A stretch of 64,000 nt of DNA from Symsagittifera roscoffensis (lineage: Eukaryota; Xenacoelomorpha; Acoela; Convolutidae). The stretch covers positions 4,355,624 to 4,419,623 of the forward strand of contig NC_087071.1 in assembly GCF_963678635.1 (NCBI RefSeq), read 5' to 3'. The notes beneath the pieces were generated by a model, which was not told where the DNA came from, searched no databases, and worked only from the letters and a program-made list of their open reading frames with translations. Position numbers and translations under genes: made by a program. The first letter of the stretch is position 1, and every line of letters begins with the position of its first letter. Shown one piece after another: positions 11,256 to 24,200 of this stretch.

Positions 11256-11700
11256 CGTTTGTATTTTCAAATTGGGAGTTTTCAGTAATTTTTCTCAGAT
11301 TTTGTTTGAAATTTGGTTGTTTTTTCCTATTTGTTTAACAACCTCCAAACTGAAAGAGGAGGTGCTCAAGCAATTGAAAAAACAATAGATATTTTAAACA
11401 TTAGGTGGGAACAAGCCCAAAAACTCCCGATATGGAAATACAAACGGTTAAACTGAAATCTAATAAATAAAAACGGCAAAACGGCAAACATCTGGTTGCA
11501 AAACAAGGAGAGATCAGAGAAAAGCAAATGAGTGGCTCCTCAAAAAATACTTCATGGAAGTTTAGGATAGATTTCGAAAACTTGCTAGTTTGAAACGAAT
11601 TACTAAAAAGAAAGATACTGAAAAAAAAATACATCGCAGTCCGAATTTTTGAGACTCCAAAGTTCATTGAGGAAATGCTCGTTTTGCTACATCAATCTTT
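11256..11700 (+). pseudogene. Left relic: RNase H-integrase connection
   Basis: This AT-rich, heavily damaged stretch lies between the last RNase H motif and the integrase. The mirror stretch is 41000-40600. I can point to no domain. The antisense ORF across 11401-11667 is not conserved in the other arm and is not a gene. Confidence 0.4.
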
Positions 11701-12460
11701 GATCAGTTTGGTTACGAAAAGAATTTCCAGCGTAGTTAAAAAATTTTTAATGTCTTGGAATGAGTCGGAATATTGAAAAACTTTAATAGCTGTGAAAAAA
11801 GCGTAGCTAGTCAGAAACATAACCACCCACAGCAGACATAGAAGCCAAGCCATCCACTTTGGATATCATGGGAACGCTACCGGAATCAGAAGGATTCATG
11901 TTTAATCTTCCAATCGGATATCAATTTTGAAAATGGTACGAAGCTGTATCCTTTAAAAAACAAGAAGCTAAGGCATTGGTTGGTAATTGGATTTCAAGCT
12001 TTGGCTAGCCAGCAAATCTGCGCAGCGACAAAGAATCAAAATTCATGTCACACCCTAAAAGTTTGTAATTCAATCTGCGAATCGAGAGAAGTAGCAAAAT
12101 ATCATATCATCCTCAGGGAAAAGCAATGATTGAGAAAACCAACAGAACAGTCGAAGAAGTATGAAAATTTGAAAGAAAACCGCAATGATTGGGCCAAATA
12201 ACTTCGAGCTGTTAAGATGGCTTATAGATCATCAATTCATGCAGTGACAAATTACAGTCCATTTTTCTTGATTTTTGATCGCCCTTGATCCTTGCCCTTG
12301 CATGTACGAAACATCACAAACTAAAGTCTTCGCAACGCCAAGCGACTACGTCGGAGAACTGAAGTAGGAACTCCATTCAAGCCACGAACTGATGATTGAT
12401 ACAATGAACGTCGAACAAGACCTAAGACCTACAACGACTGAAAAAATACAGATCTAAGTA
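11700..12460 (+). pseudogene. Left relic: integrase core
   Basis: Frames are broken, but the order is clear when read with the mirror copies. There is a HNHPQQTWKPSHPL-type segment after the zinc finger, then DIMGTLPESEGF (first Asp region), YQF.KWYEAV, then NLRSDKESKF near 12012 (second Asp), and YHPQGKAMIEKTNRTV near 12105-12150 (Glu). This corresponds to the DDE core of gypsy integrases that inserts the cDNA. Several stops disable it. Confidence 0.75.
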
Positions 12461-12464
12461 TAAC

Positions 12465-12683
12465 GTGAACATTATATTATTACTTTTTAACACAAACCTT
12501 TGCAAGGTACAGACAAAGAAATTTGATTCGTTCTATAACGGACCACCCATAATCAAAGAGACTGTTAGCGATCTAAATTTTTTGAGTGAAGAACAAAAAT
12601 CTAAGAAACAGCAAAAAGTTCATTATGATAGGTTAAAGGCTCAGAAACAAAGTAAACGCTCAGGAAGCGAGAGGAAATCATAA
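12465..12683 (+). pseudogene. Left relic: integrase C-terminal (GPY/F-like) module
   Basis: A 72-codon open stretch reads TKKFDSFYNGPPIIKETVSD and, further on, KVHYDRLKAQ. This is the pattern of the integrase C-terminal module (GPY/F followed by a hydrophobic strand and HxDRLKP), with GPP in place of GPY. It is followed by Lys/Ser/Arg-rich tail sequence. Mirror copies lie near 37130-37340 and 39660-39860. Confidence 0.65.
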
Positions 12684-13640
12684 TCGCAACAACAACAACG
12701 CAACAAAAGAAGCATAGGAAGAAGAAAGGTTTTGTAGTTGTGGAGTACCGTAACCCAGCTCAAAAGTAGAAGCTCCCTGTTCGTTCTACCCCGGAAAGAG
12801 AAGGCGTTACATTAGAAAGGATAAACTCCGATCAGTTCAGTACTCCAACGGAAAAATTAGACATCGAAGAGCCGATCGCCACATTAGTATTTTACAAAAG
12901 CTCAATCTAGTAAGCCCACCGACGAACCAAGGAGAATCAAGCAAAAACAGGATCAGAATCTAGAGCAGCTTGTATTGTAAAAGGGAAGTAATAAACGGTA
13001 CAGTACGAGAAAACGGTCAGCACCTAAAGGACTTGGGGACTATTTATTTTATAAAGACCAAGATGATGATAAACATCATAATAACCGTAATGTTTTTGTT
13101 TAGGTAAAGTTTTTGTGAAAAAAATTACATATTCTCATCATGAAAATCAAGCTAATAATCATAGTTTTATGTATAGGACAACTAACTGGCGAAACTTCAA
13201 TCGATTTGATTTTAAAAAATTATAAAATTGAAGGAATACTCTTGAGCTGAAATAGCAATTGCACTTTATCAAAAGGCAAACCAGAAACGCTTAAAAGCGG
13301 GGAACTAATGTGTAACTCGGTAGCATCGGAAATAGGGCTAAATTATTGCATGTGTTTGGATTCATATTCAGTGACGGCACTTAAGAAAAGTAGCTAGTGA
13401 TGATGCAACATACCTGCATACATAATTCAAGCTCATTCCTACTTTCTATTCAGTGAGTGAATCAGAATGTGAGAAATAGTTGGATACAAAAAAAGTTAAA
13501 CACCAGGCTTTGGACACCTGGATATTACTATAACTCGGGAGAAAATGGATACCAACCCGGCATCAGAGACTTCAAATACTTTTAAAGTAATATTATCAAA
13601 ATCTTTCATGAGTTAAGGTAACAAAAGAGGTATCAAATAT
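12684..13640 (+). pseudogene. Left relic: env-like tail with signal-peptide-like start
   Basis: After a gap rich in stops, ATG at 13140 starts a hydrophobic segment (MKIKLIIIVLCIGQLTG) like a secretory signal, followed by a stop and then a Cys-containing stretch (ELMCNSVASE, YCMCLDS). Mirror copies lie at about 36640-36400 and 39170-38930. Its place after integrase and the leader-like start suggest an env-type ORF, as in errantivirus-like gypsy elements. The fragment is too short and damaged to be certain. Confidence 0.4.
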
Positions 13641-13787
13641 GTATATCCATTGAGTATTTGGCCTACTAATAAAAATTATGGGTTCAGTCCTAATCAATAG
13701 TGAACTAACTATTGGGTCATTGTATGCACACAAAAATAAAGCGCAAGTACTGGTAGTGTGTTGGTGTTTGAGATGGGACTTTCAGAG

Positions 13788-13805
13788 ATCCCATCTCTGT
13801 CGCCA
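13788..13805 (-). other. Primer-binding site, left arm (minus strand)
   Basis: On the minus strand the sequence is TGGCGACAGAGATGGGAT. It directly follows the CGTGTTGGGCTTATCTTACA end of an LTR-like block, as a tRNA-primed minus-strand start should. It points opposite to the gag-pol relic beside it. Confidence 0.65.
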
Positions 13806-14095
13806 ATGTAAGATAAGCCCAACACGTGCTTTCCTGGAATAGAACAAGAATTAAGTGCAAGTTAATAAGAAAACTTAATAAGAAATTTTTAAGAGTTATC
13901 TCTAGTTGCTTTCAGTTATACACTCACGGTTGATTCAGAGACTTTTGAGATAACTACAGGAAACTATTATCAAAAATTTTTATCAGGAGGGATTTACTAA
14001 CCAAGTCATTGCTCTGAATGTTCATTTACTTTGAAGTTACCGGGTTGCCCCGTTTCTATCCTTAATCTTGGTAAATATTGATTTTAGCCAGATTT
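13806..14095 (-). repeat. LTR-like block, left arm, antisense to the relic
   Basis: In minus-strand sense it runs from about 14095 to the CTTACA end beside the primer-binding site, with the TATA-like GTGTATA around 13918. Homologous blocks are 35718-35992 (+), 38269-38546 (+) and, more diverged, 45421-45640 (minus). The distal end was not fixed; similarity fades beyond TTTACCAAGATTA. Confidence 0.6.
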
Positions 14096-15461
14096 TGGGC
14101 CTCCGCACGTTTAGTCAGCTTTATTTGACACTACTTATCGTGAAGTTTTTACCACCAGTCAAGTCGATTGCATAATTGTGGAAATTATTTTATGGGTTGA
14201 CAGTTCTCAGACATCATATATTAGCAATGAACTTTGCCAAACTAGTTCAAATTATGATTTTTTAAATTTTATAGCAAGGAGACTTCCGTTTCCCTAGACA
14301 TGCAGAGAACAGGTTTTATAAGAAAGAGTAGTAGTACAAGTAGGGCTCAGGTTTTTCGATGCCCTAATGTCGACTGGCCTGAACGTTTGGTGCGTTCTGC
14401 GCAATCCTCACAACTGGCTTGACTGTTTCGTGCGTTCTGCGCAATCCACTTTGAGTTGAATTTAGCCGTTTTCAAAGATGTATATAAGGTCTTTATTCCC
14501 GGTTCCCATCCACCCTGGGACATTAAAACAAGCAGTTTAAAATTTGTTTATATCGAAATTTCCAATTAACTTTTTAAAAATAATAAAACGAGCTCACTTA
14601 ATGTCAAATTCTTCAAGCATTAAAATTTATCAGAAGTTCAGAACTATATTGGTAACCGAAATTTTTAATCCTCCTTTATAAATTCCAAGTCAAAAACCTT
14701 GGAAGTTCATAAACTAGGAAATAATGAAGGAATATATAACGTCGAGGAAAACGAAAGGTCGAGACAGTTCAAGAGTACATCACATCAAACAGATTGTGTG
14801 CTAGTGGGTCATAATGCACGTTTTCATTTTGGATTTATTTTTTCAAAAGTTCGAATCGACTTAGTCATATCTAGTTTTCTCGCGACAACTGAAAATCACA
14901 ATCAAAAACAAAACTATCGAATTGACTATCTCATGAAAAACTTGCTGAAAGTCACTCTTGATCAATTGCTGATCGCAACTGGCATATCTAAATAATTTCG
15001 AGTGGACTTTTTTGCTTATTGGCAGAGAACATTGAGAGTGGCTGCGACAAGCGATCACGAAGAGCACAAAACTTTTTTTTCTTAACTTCGAAAAAACAAC
15101 TTCACACTGGAAACTGTCCATTTAACTGTCCCAGTAGTCCAAATTCGCATGAATATTATAAAACATCTTGAGTTTACTAGTTATCTTGATCTAAGTTGAA
15201 TTAAAAACTGGAGTTGATTATACTGCTTGATTATCATATCCTGAATTACTCCTGCTAATTGAATACCAACGATTGTCTAAGGTAAGTATGTTAAGATTAG
15301 ATGCGCTTCTAGGTTGATCCATCTGACCTGGATCCATCACAAACTGTCTAATAAAAAGAAGTAGGCAACAAGATCCCGACCCTGTTTTTAACGGCATGCA
15401 TGTGTAATAGGTGATAAAATATGTGGTCATGAAGTCTTTCTGTTTAATATATTTTTAGGTG
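14096..15461. other. Left flank of the satellite array; inverted copy of the leader module
   Basis: There is no gene. Bases 14790-15461 are the inverted counterpart of 6330-7160 and the mirror of 34360-35025. The open stretch at 14699-14995 is not preserved as a frame in the mirror copy, which has a stop and shift, so it is not treated as coding. Confidence 0.6.
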
Positions 15462-18400
15462 GTCAATTTGCTGATAGCCTTTAGGCTGTAACACGATCTC
15501 GAGTTCCATTTTTGTGGAACCGTCAATTGGATTCAACCGATTGAGTTAGAAAAGCACGAGAGGTGTTGTCTCTGTCCCTTGAGCCGATAGCTAAAGAGCA
15601 TATCATTCTCGATCTCGAAAGAGCCTATCAATTGGCAAACGACTGTTACCTTGAGAAAACTAAGCGCTGCACAAAAAGAAGCGGAGTGGACGCAGCTCCA
15701 AAACATTGACATAATCTGGAACTATGGGTCCACTAAATCCTGGAAACTATCCAAGAGGTTAAAAGTATCATAGTAGTCGCGGTTACAGTTCAGAAGTTCC
15801 TTGATTATAAAACCATAGAATTTTCCTAGATGTGGAAGAGGGAAATATATACTGAAAAGAATTTAAAAAAAATTAGATGGTTGGGAGCGAAGCCAACTAG
15901 ATTGAGAAAACTAACAATTGAACCTTATAAGCTGGCGTTGAAAAAAAAACTCAAAAAGAGAACCGATATGAGGCTATGGGTCTATCAGAATCTTATACAG
16001 AGCTGCGCCTTTGCTCCCATGGCACCACAAATGGAATGTTTTTTTTTCCGAAAGTACTTTATCATTATTAGTGCCGGGAACACACGCAGCGTTTGCAACC
16101 TGTAATTTGCGGGAGACTCTCTGCTTAAGAAAACTACCTACATGGGCGCTTCAGTACATCTGTTCAAGTTTTTTTTGAGTTTATTCAGAAAAATCTCGGT
16201 TCTAGGGTCGGCAGCTCACAGATTTTCTAAAATTGTTTGTTTGGAGAACATATCCACGGATAATTAAATCTCGGTATTTTTCAGATTTGCCTCGTTCTGA
16301 TTCGGCCTTTGTCTTTCCCGGGTTACAGACCGAGCCTGAACTTATTCTACTGGGCACTGAGAGTAAATTACCATTACAACCCAAAGAAGCTGCCCACAAA
16401 CAGCCCAAAGGACGATCGTCCCAATGTCTGGTCGCTTCTGATAAGCCCTGTTGATGGGTAATGACTCTAAAACAGAAGGAATGCAGGCTAAATCATTCTG
16501 GGAGATGTTAATTTTGATTGCCCAGAAGTTTCCTGGCGCTTTTTAGACAAAATAGACCAAGCCACCCCTCTTCGGTTGAATTTTTTTTGCAAACGCGACC
16601 AAGTTTTTCACAAGTTTTTGAACTAAGGGGAATCCAGTTGCTGCTTTTGATTTGACCTAATTTGTTTTAGATTCTTACATGGTATGACATACATCTATTG
16701 CGATCCGAAAATATCTCGGTGAGCATTGAATACTTCTACATCAATAGGTGCTACATTCGAAAGCCTTTGAGAAACTTTGTCATCAAAGTTAATTTTCATC
16801 CAATTTTTTATATTCAGTTTCTCGGAGTTACCTCATAGCTTGCTGAATTAAATCGAAACTACTATGCATCGTTATAAGTTGAAGGCGAAGCTAGAAAGCG
16901 ATAAGAACAAACACCCAGTCACCATTGGCTGCCGGAAAAAGTGCCTAAAAATTTGACCAACATTCAAGTTCACATTTATTACGTGTCATGAAGACTTCTC
17001 AAAACTTGATCGTTACTTTCCAAAAGTTCACCTTGCAAAAAATGACTCAAAAATTGTAAAAGTTTCGGCATGCTTAGAAGTTTTATAAAAAACCAAAAAC
17101 CAATAGGAACCGGATTCCTTGTTTATTCTGCTACTATTTCCTTTTGTAGTTTTTTGCGACAAAATTCGCTTTGGGTAGCCCAAGATTATCACAATATCAT
17201 CCATGTTTTGATTTAAATTTATGGACACGAATTTTGAAATTGACCCATGATTGAATTTTAATGCGTGCTTGTGATCGGTTCTAGAAAACATATCTCACGG
17301 GTTCCAGGGCACAGGCTTAGGCAATGGTTTCCCAGTTTTTAGTATGCGATTAAGTCTCGGAGCACTAATTTATAGTTATCGGCTAGATTTCGATCGTCTC
17401 ATAAACAAACATTTATTTCCAATTCTAGCTCTCTTAGTAGAGTTCGTATTATTTCAGCAATCAGCGGGCTCGAGAAAAAGTGATTCAAAATCACTTTTCA
17501 TTAAGCGAATTAAAAGCTTTAATAAGAGTCTAAAACTGCACTGAGACAGCACATAAAACAGATTCCTTGTTGCTCCCGTGGCTCCACAAATGAAAAATTT
17601 CTTCGAAACTGCTTTATTATTAACGGTGCAAATTAGATCCTCTGCTTAAGGGCATTACCTACATGGGCTTCAATGTACACCTGTTCAAGTTTTATTGAGT
17701 TTATTCGCCCTATGGCGTTCCCGGGTAATAGTCCGAGCGTGCACTTACTCTGATAGAAGATAAGGAGTAAATTACCGTTGGAACCCACAGAAGATTCCAA
17801 CCAAATTTCATAAGGCGAGCTTCGAACCGTCTGGTTGCTTTGATTTGTCCTGTGCAGGTGTATTGACTCTAAAACAAAAGGAATTCAGGCTAAACAATGT
17901 TTCTAGGAGCATTTAATTTTGAGTGCTTAGAAATCTCCTTGCGCAGTTCAGACGAGATAGGCCATGCCATACCTCTTCGGTTACAACTTTTCCTTAAACG
18001 CTCCTATGTTTTTCACAGATTTTGAACCTAAGAGGAGCCCAAATGCTGCTGCTGATTTTAATCTTAGGTTTTTTTACGGTAAGGACTTCAACCATTGCGA
18101 TCCGAACTTCTCTTTGTATGCAATGAGTTTGTTTAACATCAATAGGTTCTAGGTTCTTACTAGCGTCTGGATTGTTGCAGCATCCAGTATTGGTGCCTCG
18201 GAGTCGTCTTGTTGTGTTGCGCCTTCAAAAATGAAGCTAAAAATTACGTTAAAAAATTCTCATTTTACTGTAGGCACAATGAATTTAGCTGTACAACTCC
18301 AGCCGGTTAGAATAAACGTTGTTTTAATACTTTTCTATTAAGCGAATGAAAAGCAGAAGTAAGAAACTAAGACTACACTAAGACAGCCCCGCATGGTTGT

Positions 18401-20926
18401 TGTCTTGGCTCTACAAATTCATCAATTCAACTTCGTTTTTTCAAAAGAAGGACTTTTACTCAAAATATATTAGGTTTTCGGCATGCAAAGAATTGATTTA
18501 AGGAGTAAAAACCATGATGAACATCCAGCTTATCGAAAACATCTGAATCTTTTCAATTTTGTTATATTTTCTCTAGCGGTGTTCGCCCGTAGGGAAGCCC
18601 AAGATCATCGTTGTCTTTGATTTTATATTCTGGACACACTTTTTGAAACTGACCTACGATTGAAATTTTTTTTGTACTCTTGATCAGTTCTACAACACAT
18701 ATCAAAAAGTGTTCTGGTATTAGGCTCTGGCAATCTTTTTTTCTGTTTTCAATATGTGATTCAGGTCTTGGAACAATTGAGGTCCGTTTTTTCTTTTGAC
18801 TATTTACTTTCTTTTAGCTCTACAGAATCGTCATTTCAAAATTACTTCGCAAAAGAAGGTCTTATAAGCATAAAGTTTTGACAGTCTAAAAAACCTATTA
18901 AGGAAATAAAAACCATAATGAGCACCTAGCTCAACAAAAACTTTCGAATCTTCTCCATTTCTGCTATTTGTCCTTTCAGCGGTCCTTTGCAACAAAATTG
19001 GTGTATAGGTGAGGCCAAGGTTACTTGGAAGTTGTTTTAATTCCTGGGCATACATATTCATAATGACCTATGGTTGTTTTGTCTTGAGAATTTGTGGTGG
19101 CTTCTAGAAAACATATCTCAGGTTATTCTGAGTTTAGACTTAAGCTATTTTTTTTCAGATTTTAGTATGAGACTAAGGTCAGGGAGCAGTAACTTATAGT
19201 CGTCGGCTGGATTTCGATGATTTTATGAAGTCAAGCTTTCGTGTTAGCCTTTGTATTCTTTCAGCAAACAGCGGTGTTGCCTCGAGGTGTTCTTCTTGTG
19301 TTCCGTGCTCCAAATGATGATGGATTTTTCGGTTAAAAAATTTAACTCGATTAATCTTAGGCGCAAAGAGTATAAATGTAAGACTCATGGGCGGTTCGCA
19401 AAAATTGAGAGTCGAAATATTTTTCTTTTAAGCGACATGAAGGCTTTATAAAAACATAAGACTGCAATAAGTCAACGCTTAAGACAGCATACTAGACAGC
19501 ACATTGAGTTGTTATCGCAATCTATCAAGTTTGAAAAAGAGCGTGCAATTTTTTCAGCTCCACTTTTAGTACCACATTCTAGCTGAATTTTGTGCTGCAC
19601 TGCTAGAGCCTTGATTTGCCGCACTGCTAGAGCCTTGATTTGCCGCGCACTTTATCGCGCTGCGTCTGAGCAAATTGTTAAGGTCAATCGGTCAAAAATC
19701 TCCAATTAAGCTTTTGACTCCAAAGCTCCGAGAAATTTTGCTCCAAAAAACAGAAGTATTAACAATTCGGGTGTTTTACTTTCTCCTTGAAAGCTCAGTA
19801 ATTTTGTAAGCAATTTCAGGGAGCTGCGCCCCGCATGGCCGTTTGATAGACGGCTATAAGCAACATTTACCTTCTCTTGGCTCTACAAATTCATCTATTC
19901 AAAATCGGTTCTATGCGAAGAAATTCACCGTAGGGGTGCGCAAGATCATCCCTATTCAAAATATTGAGCCCCGTATTTTTTTTTGATAGACGGCAATTTT
20001 AAACATTTATTTTCTCTTAGCTCTACAGAATCGTCATTTCAAAATTTTTTCGCAAAAGAAGATCTTATAAACATAAAATTTTCGACAGTCTCGTCTTTAT
20101 AAAGTCAAGCTTTCTTGTTAGATTTTGTATTTTTTCATCAAACAGCGATGGTGCCTCGGGGTGTTCTTCTTGTGTTCTGTGCTCCAAAATAATGATGGAT
20201 TTTTTTTTAAAAAAATTAACTCGATTAACTAGAGGCGCAACGAGCATAAATATAAGACTCATGGGCGGTTCGCAAAAAAACTTGATTCAAAATAATTTTT
20301 CTTTTAAGCGACTTGAATGCTTTTATAAAAATCTAAGACTGCAATAAGACGGCGCCTAGGACAGCATATTAGACAGCAAATTGAGTTCTCATTGCAATCT
20401 ATCAAGTTTATAAAGGAGCGTGCAACTTGTTCAGCTCCACTTTTTGTACCAAATTCTTGCTGAAAATTTTGCCGCACTGCTAGAGCCTTGATTTGCCGCG
20501 CACTTTATCGGTGTGAGCAAATTATCATTAACAATCGGTCGCAAATCTCCAATTTCCAATTAAGCTCTTGGCTCCAATAGATTTTGCTCCAAAAAACAAA
20601 GGTTTCAACAATTCGGGTATTTTACTTTCTCCTTGAAAGTTCAGGAATTTTGTAAGCAACTTCGGGGAACTAGGCCCGCATGGCCGTTTGCTAGACGGCT
20701 ATAAGCAACATTTACCTTCTCTTGGCTCTACAAATTCATCAATTCAATTTCATTTTGCAAAAGAAGGACTTTTAATAAAAAAAATAAAGTTTTCGGCATG
20801 CAAAGAATTGGTTTAAGAAATAAAAACCATGATGAGCATCCAGCTTATCGAAAACAACTGAAACCTTTTCAATTTTATTATATATCCTTTAGCGGTTCTT
20901 TTGCGATAATATTCGCCCATAGGAGA
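15462..20926. repeat. Satellite-like array, left part
   Basis: About 4.5 kb (15462-19968) is the inverse of the right-arm unit at 21127-25700. A shorter diverged unit follows at 19975-20720, repeating parts of 18795-18860 and 19195-19590. A fragment of the 18410-18600 type runs into the gap. Internal sub-blocks recur in diverged form: a C/T-rich CTCGAG box, TTAGTATGAGACTAAG/TTAGTATGCGATTAAG, and CATATCTCA. This shows an older, smaller monomer that became a larger unit. Short ORFs recur with the units only because the DNA is repeated. Confidence 0.85.
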
Positions 20927-21126
20927 NNNNNNNNNNNNNNNNNNNNNNNNNNNNNNNNNNNNNNNNNNNNNNNNNNNNNNNNNNNNNNNNNNNNNNNNNN
21001 NNNNNNNNNNNNNNNNNNNNNNNNNNNNNNNNNNNNNNNNNNNNNNNNNNNNNNNNNNNNNNNNNNNNNNNNNNNNNNNNNNNNNNNNNNNNNNNNNNNN
21101 NNNNNNNNNNNNNNNNNNNNNNNNNN
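20927..21126. other. Assembly gap, 200 N
   Basis: Exactly 200 undetermined bases lie near the turning point of the inverted repeat. The round length suggests a placeholder, so the true distance between the arms is unknown. Confidence 0.99.
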
Positions 21127-21277
21127 TTTTGAATAGGGATGATCTTGCGCACCCCTACGGTGAATTTCTTCGCATAGAACCGATTTTGAATAGATGAATT
21201 TGTAGAGCCAAGAGAAGGTAAATGTTGCTTATAGCCGTCTATCAAACGGCCATGCGGGGCGCAGCTCCCTGAAATTG

Positions 21278-24200
21278 CTTACAAAATTACTGAACTTTCA
21301 AGGAGAAAGTAAAACACCCGAATTGTTAAAACCTCTATTTTTTGGAGCAAAATTTCTCGGAGCTTTGGAGTCAAAAGCTTAATTGGAGATTTTTGACCGA
21401 TTGACCTTAACAATTTGCTCAGACGCAGCGCGATAAAGTGCGCGGCAAATCAAGGCTCTAGCAGTGCGGCAAATTAAGGCTCTAGCAGTGCAGCACAAAA
21501 TTCAGCTAGAATGTGGTACTAAAAGTGGAGCTGAAAAAATTGCACGCTCTTTTCAAACTTGATAGATTGCGATAACAACTCAATGTGCTGTCTAGTATGC
21601 CGTCTTAAGCGCTGACTTATTGCAGTCTTGTGTTTTTTAATAAAGCCTTCAGATCGCTTAAAAGAAAAATATTTCGACTCTCAATTTTTGCGAACCGCCT
21701 ATGAGTCTTACATTTATACTCTTTGCGCCTAAAGATAATCGAGTTAAATTTTTTAACCGAAAAATCCATCATCATTTGGAGCACGGAACACAAGAAGAAC
21801 ACCTCGAGGCAACACCGCTGTTTGCTGAAAGAATACAAAGGCTAACACGAAAGCTTGACTTCATAAAATCATCGAAATCCAGCCGACGACTATAAATTAC
21901 TGCTCCCTGATCTTAATCTCATACTAAAATCTGAAAAAAAAATTGCTTAAGTCTAAACTCAGAATAACCTGAGATTTGTTTTCTAGAAGCCACCACAAAT
22001 TCTCAAGACAAAACAACCATAGGTCATTATGAATATGTATGCCCAGGAATTAAAACAACTTCCAAGTAACCTTGGCCTCACCTATACACCAATTTTGTTG
22101 CAAAGGACCGCTGAAAGGACAAATAGCAGAAATGGAGAAGATTCGAAAGTTTTTGTTGAGCTAGGTGCTCATTATGGTTTTTATTTCCTTAATAAGTTTT
22201 TTGGACTGTCAAAACTTTATGCTTATAAGACCTTCTTTTGCGAAGTAATTTTGAAATGACGATTCTGTAGAGCTAAAAGAAAGTAAATAGTCAAAAGAAA
22301 AAACGGACCTCAATTGTTCCAAGACCTGAAACACATATTGAAAACAGAAAAAAAGATTGCCAGAGCCTAATACCAGAACACTTTTTGATATGTGTTGTAG
22401 AACTGATCAAGAGTACAAAAAAAATTTCAATCGTAGGTCAGTTTCAAAAAGTGTGTCCAGAATATAAAATCAAAGGCAACGATGATCTTGGGCTCCCCTA
22501 CGGGCGAACACCGCTAGAGAAAATATAACAAAATTGAAAAGATTCAGATGTTTTCGATAAGCTGGATGTTCATCATGGTTTTTACTCCTTAAATCAATTC
22601 TTTGCATGCCGAAAACCTAATATATTTTGAGTAAAAGTCCTTCTTTTGAAAAAACGAAGTTGAATTGATGAATTTGTAGAGCCAAGACAACAACCATGCG
22701 GGGCTGTCTTAGTGTAGTCTTAGTTTCTTACTTCTGCTTTTCATTCGCTTAATAGAAAAGTATTAAAACAACGTTTATTCTAACCGGCTGGAGTTGTACA
22801 GCTAAATTCATTGTGCCTACAGTAAAATGAGAATTTTTTAACCGATTTTTAGCTTCATTTTTGAAGGCGCAACACAACAAGACGACTCCGAGGCACCAAT
22901 ACTGGATGCTGCAACAATCCAGACGCTAGTAAGAACCTAGAACCTATTGATGTTAAACAAACTCATTGCATACAAAGAATAATTCGGATCGCAATGGTTG
23001 AAGTCCTTACGGTAAAAAAACCTAAGATTAAAATCAGCAGCAGAATTTGGGACCCTCTTAGGTTCAAAATCTGTGAAAAACATAGGAGCGTTTAAGGAAA
23101 AGTTGTAACCGAAGAGGTATGGCATGGCCTAGCTCGTCTGAAATGCGCAAGGAGATTTCTAAGCACTCAAAACTAAATGCTCCTAGAAACATTGTTTAGC
23201 CTGAATTCCTTTTGTTTTAGAGTCAATACACCTGCACAGGACAAATCAAAGCAACCAGACGGTTCGAAGCTCGCCTTATGAAATTTGGTTGGAATCTTCT
23301 GTGGGTTCCAACGGTAATTTACTCCTTATCTTCTATCAGAGTAAGTGCACGCTCGGACTATTACCCGGGAACGCCATAGGGCGAATAAACTCAATAAAAC
23401 TTGAACAGGTGTACATTGAAGCCCATGTAGGTAATGCCCTTAAGCAGAGGATCTAATTTGCACCGTTAATAATAAAGCAGTTTCGAAGAAATTTTTCATT
23501 TGTGGAGCCACGGGAGCAACAAGGAATCTGTTTTATGTGCTGTCTCAGTGCAGTTTTAGACTCTTATTAAATCTTTTAATTCGCTTAATGAAAAGTGATT
23601 TTGAATCACTTTTTCTCGAGCCCGCTGATTGCTGAAATAATACGAACTCTACTAAGAGAGCTAGAATTGGAAATAAATGTTTGTTTATGAGATGATCGAA
23701 ATCTAGCCGATAACTATAAATTAGTGCTCCGAGACTTAATCGCATACTAAAAACTGAGAAACCATTGCCTAAGCCTGTGCCCTGGAACCCGTGAGATATG
23801 TTTTCTAGAACCGATCACAAGCACGCATTAAAATTCAATCATGGGTCAATTTCAAAATTCGTGTCCATAAATTTAAATCAAAACATAGATGATATTGTGA
23901 TAATCTTGGGCTACCCAAAGCGAATTTTGTCGCAAAAAACTACAAAAGGAAATAGTAGCAGAATAAACAAGGAATCCGGTTCCTATTGGTTTTTGGTTTT
24001 TTATAAAACTTCTAAGCATGCCGAAACTTTTACAATTTTTAAGTCATTTTTGCAAGGTGAACTTTTGGAAAGTAACGATCAAGTTTTGAGAAGTCTTCAT
24101 GACACGTAATAAATGTGAACTTGAAAGTTGATCAAATTTTTAGGCACTTTTTCCGGCAGCCAATGGTGACTGGGTGTTTGTTCTTATCGCTTTCTAGCTT

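Larger units (their letters stand above)
6120..19968 (+). repeat. Left arm of the giant inverted repeat
   Basis: This stretch pairs in reverse orientation with 21127-46715. Anchors I matched by eye: 6230-6290 with 46497-46555; 7157-7270 with 44930-45058; 8668-8880 with 43567-43358; the RT at 10370-10562 with 41868-41680; 13788-14040 with 36010-35760; 15290-15465 with 34510-34350; 15470-18400 with 25690-22700; and 18400-19968 with 22700-21127. The order is fully colinear, apart from extra duplicated blocks in the right arm. The match is near perfect at the inner end and much weaker at the outer end. Confidence 0.9.

Noticed and set aside
11401-11667. 88-codon minus-strand ORF antisense to the left relic
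   Set aside because: It opposes the relic's direction, and the mirror copy does not keep the frame open over the same length.
8668-13640. DIRS-type element, because of the inverted flanking repeats
   Set aside because: The relic has a DDE-type integrase and an aspartic protease, and no tyrosine recombinase was found.
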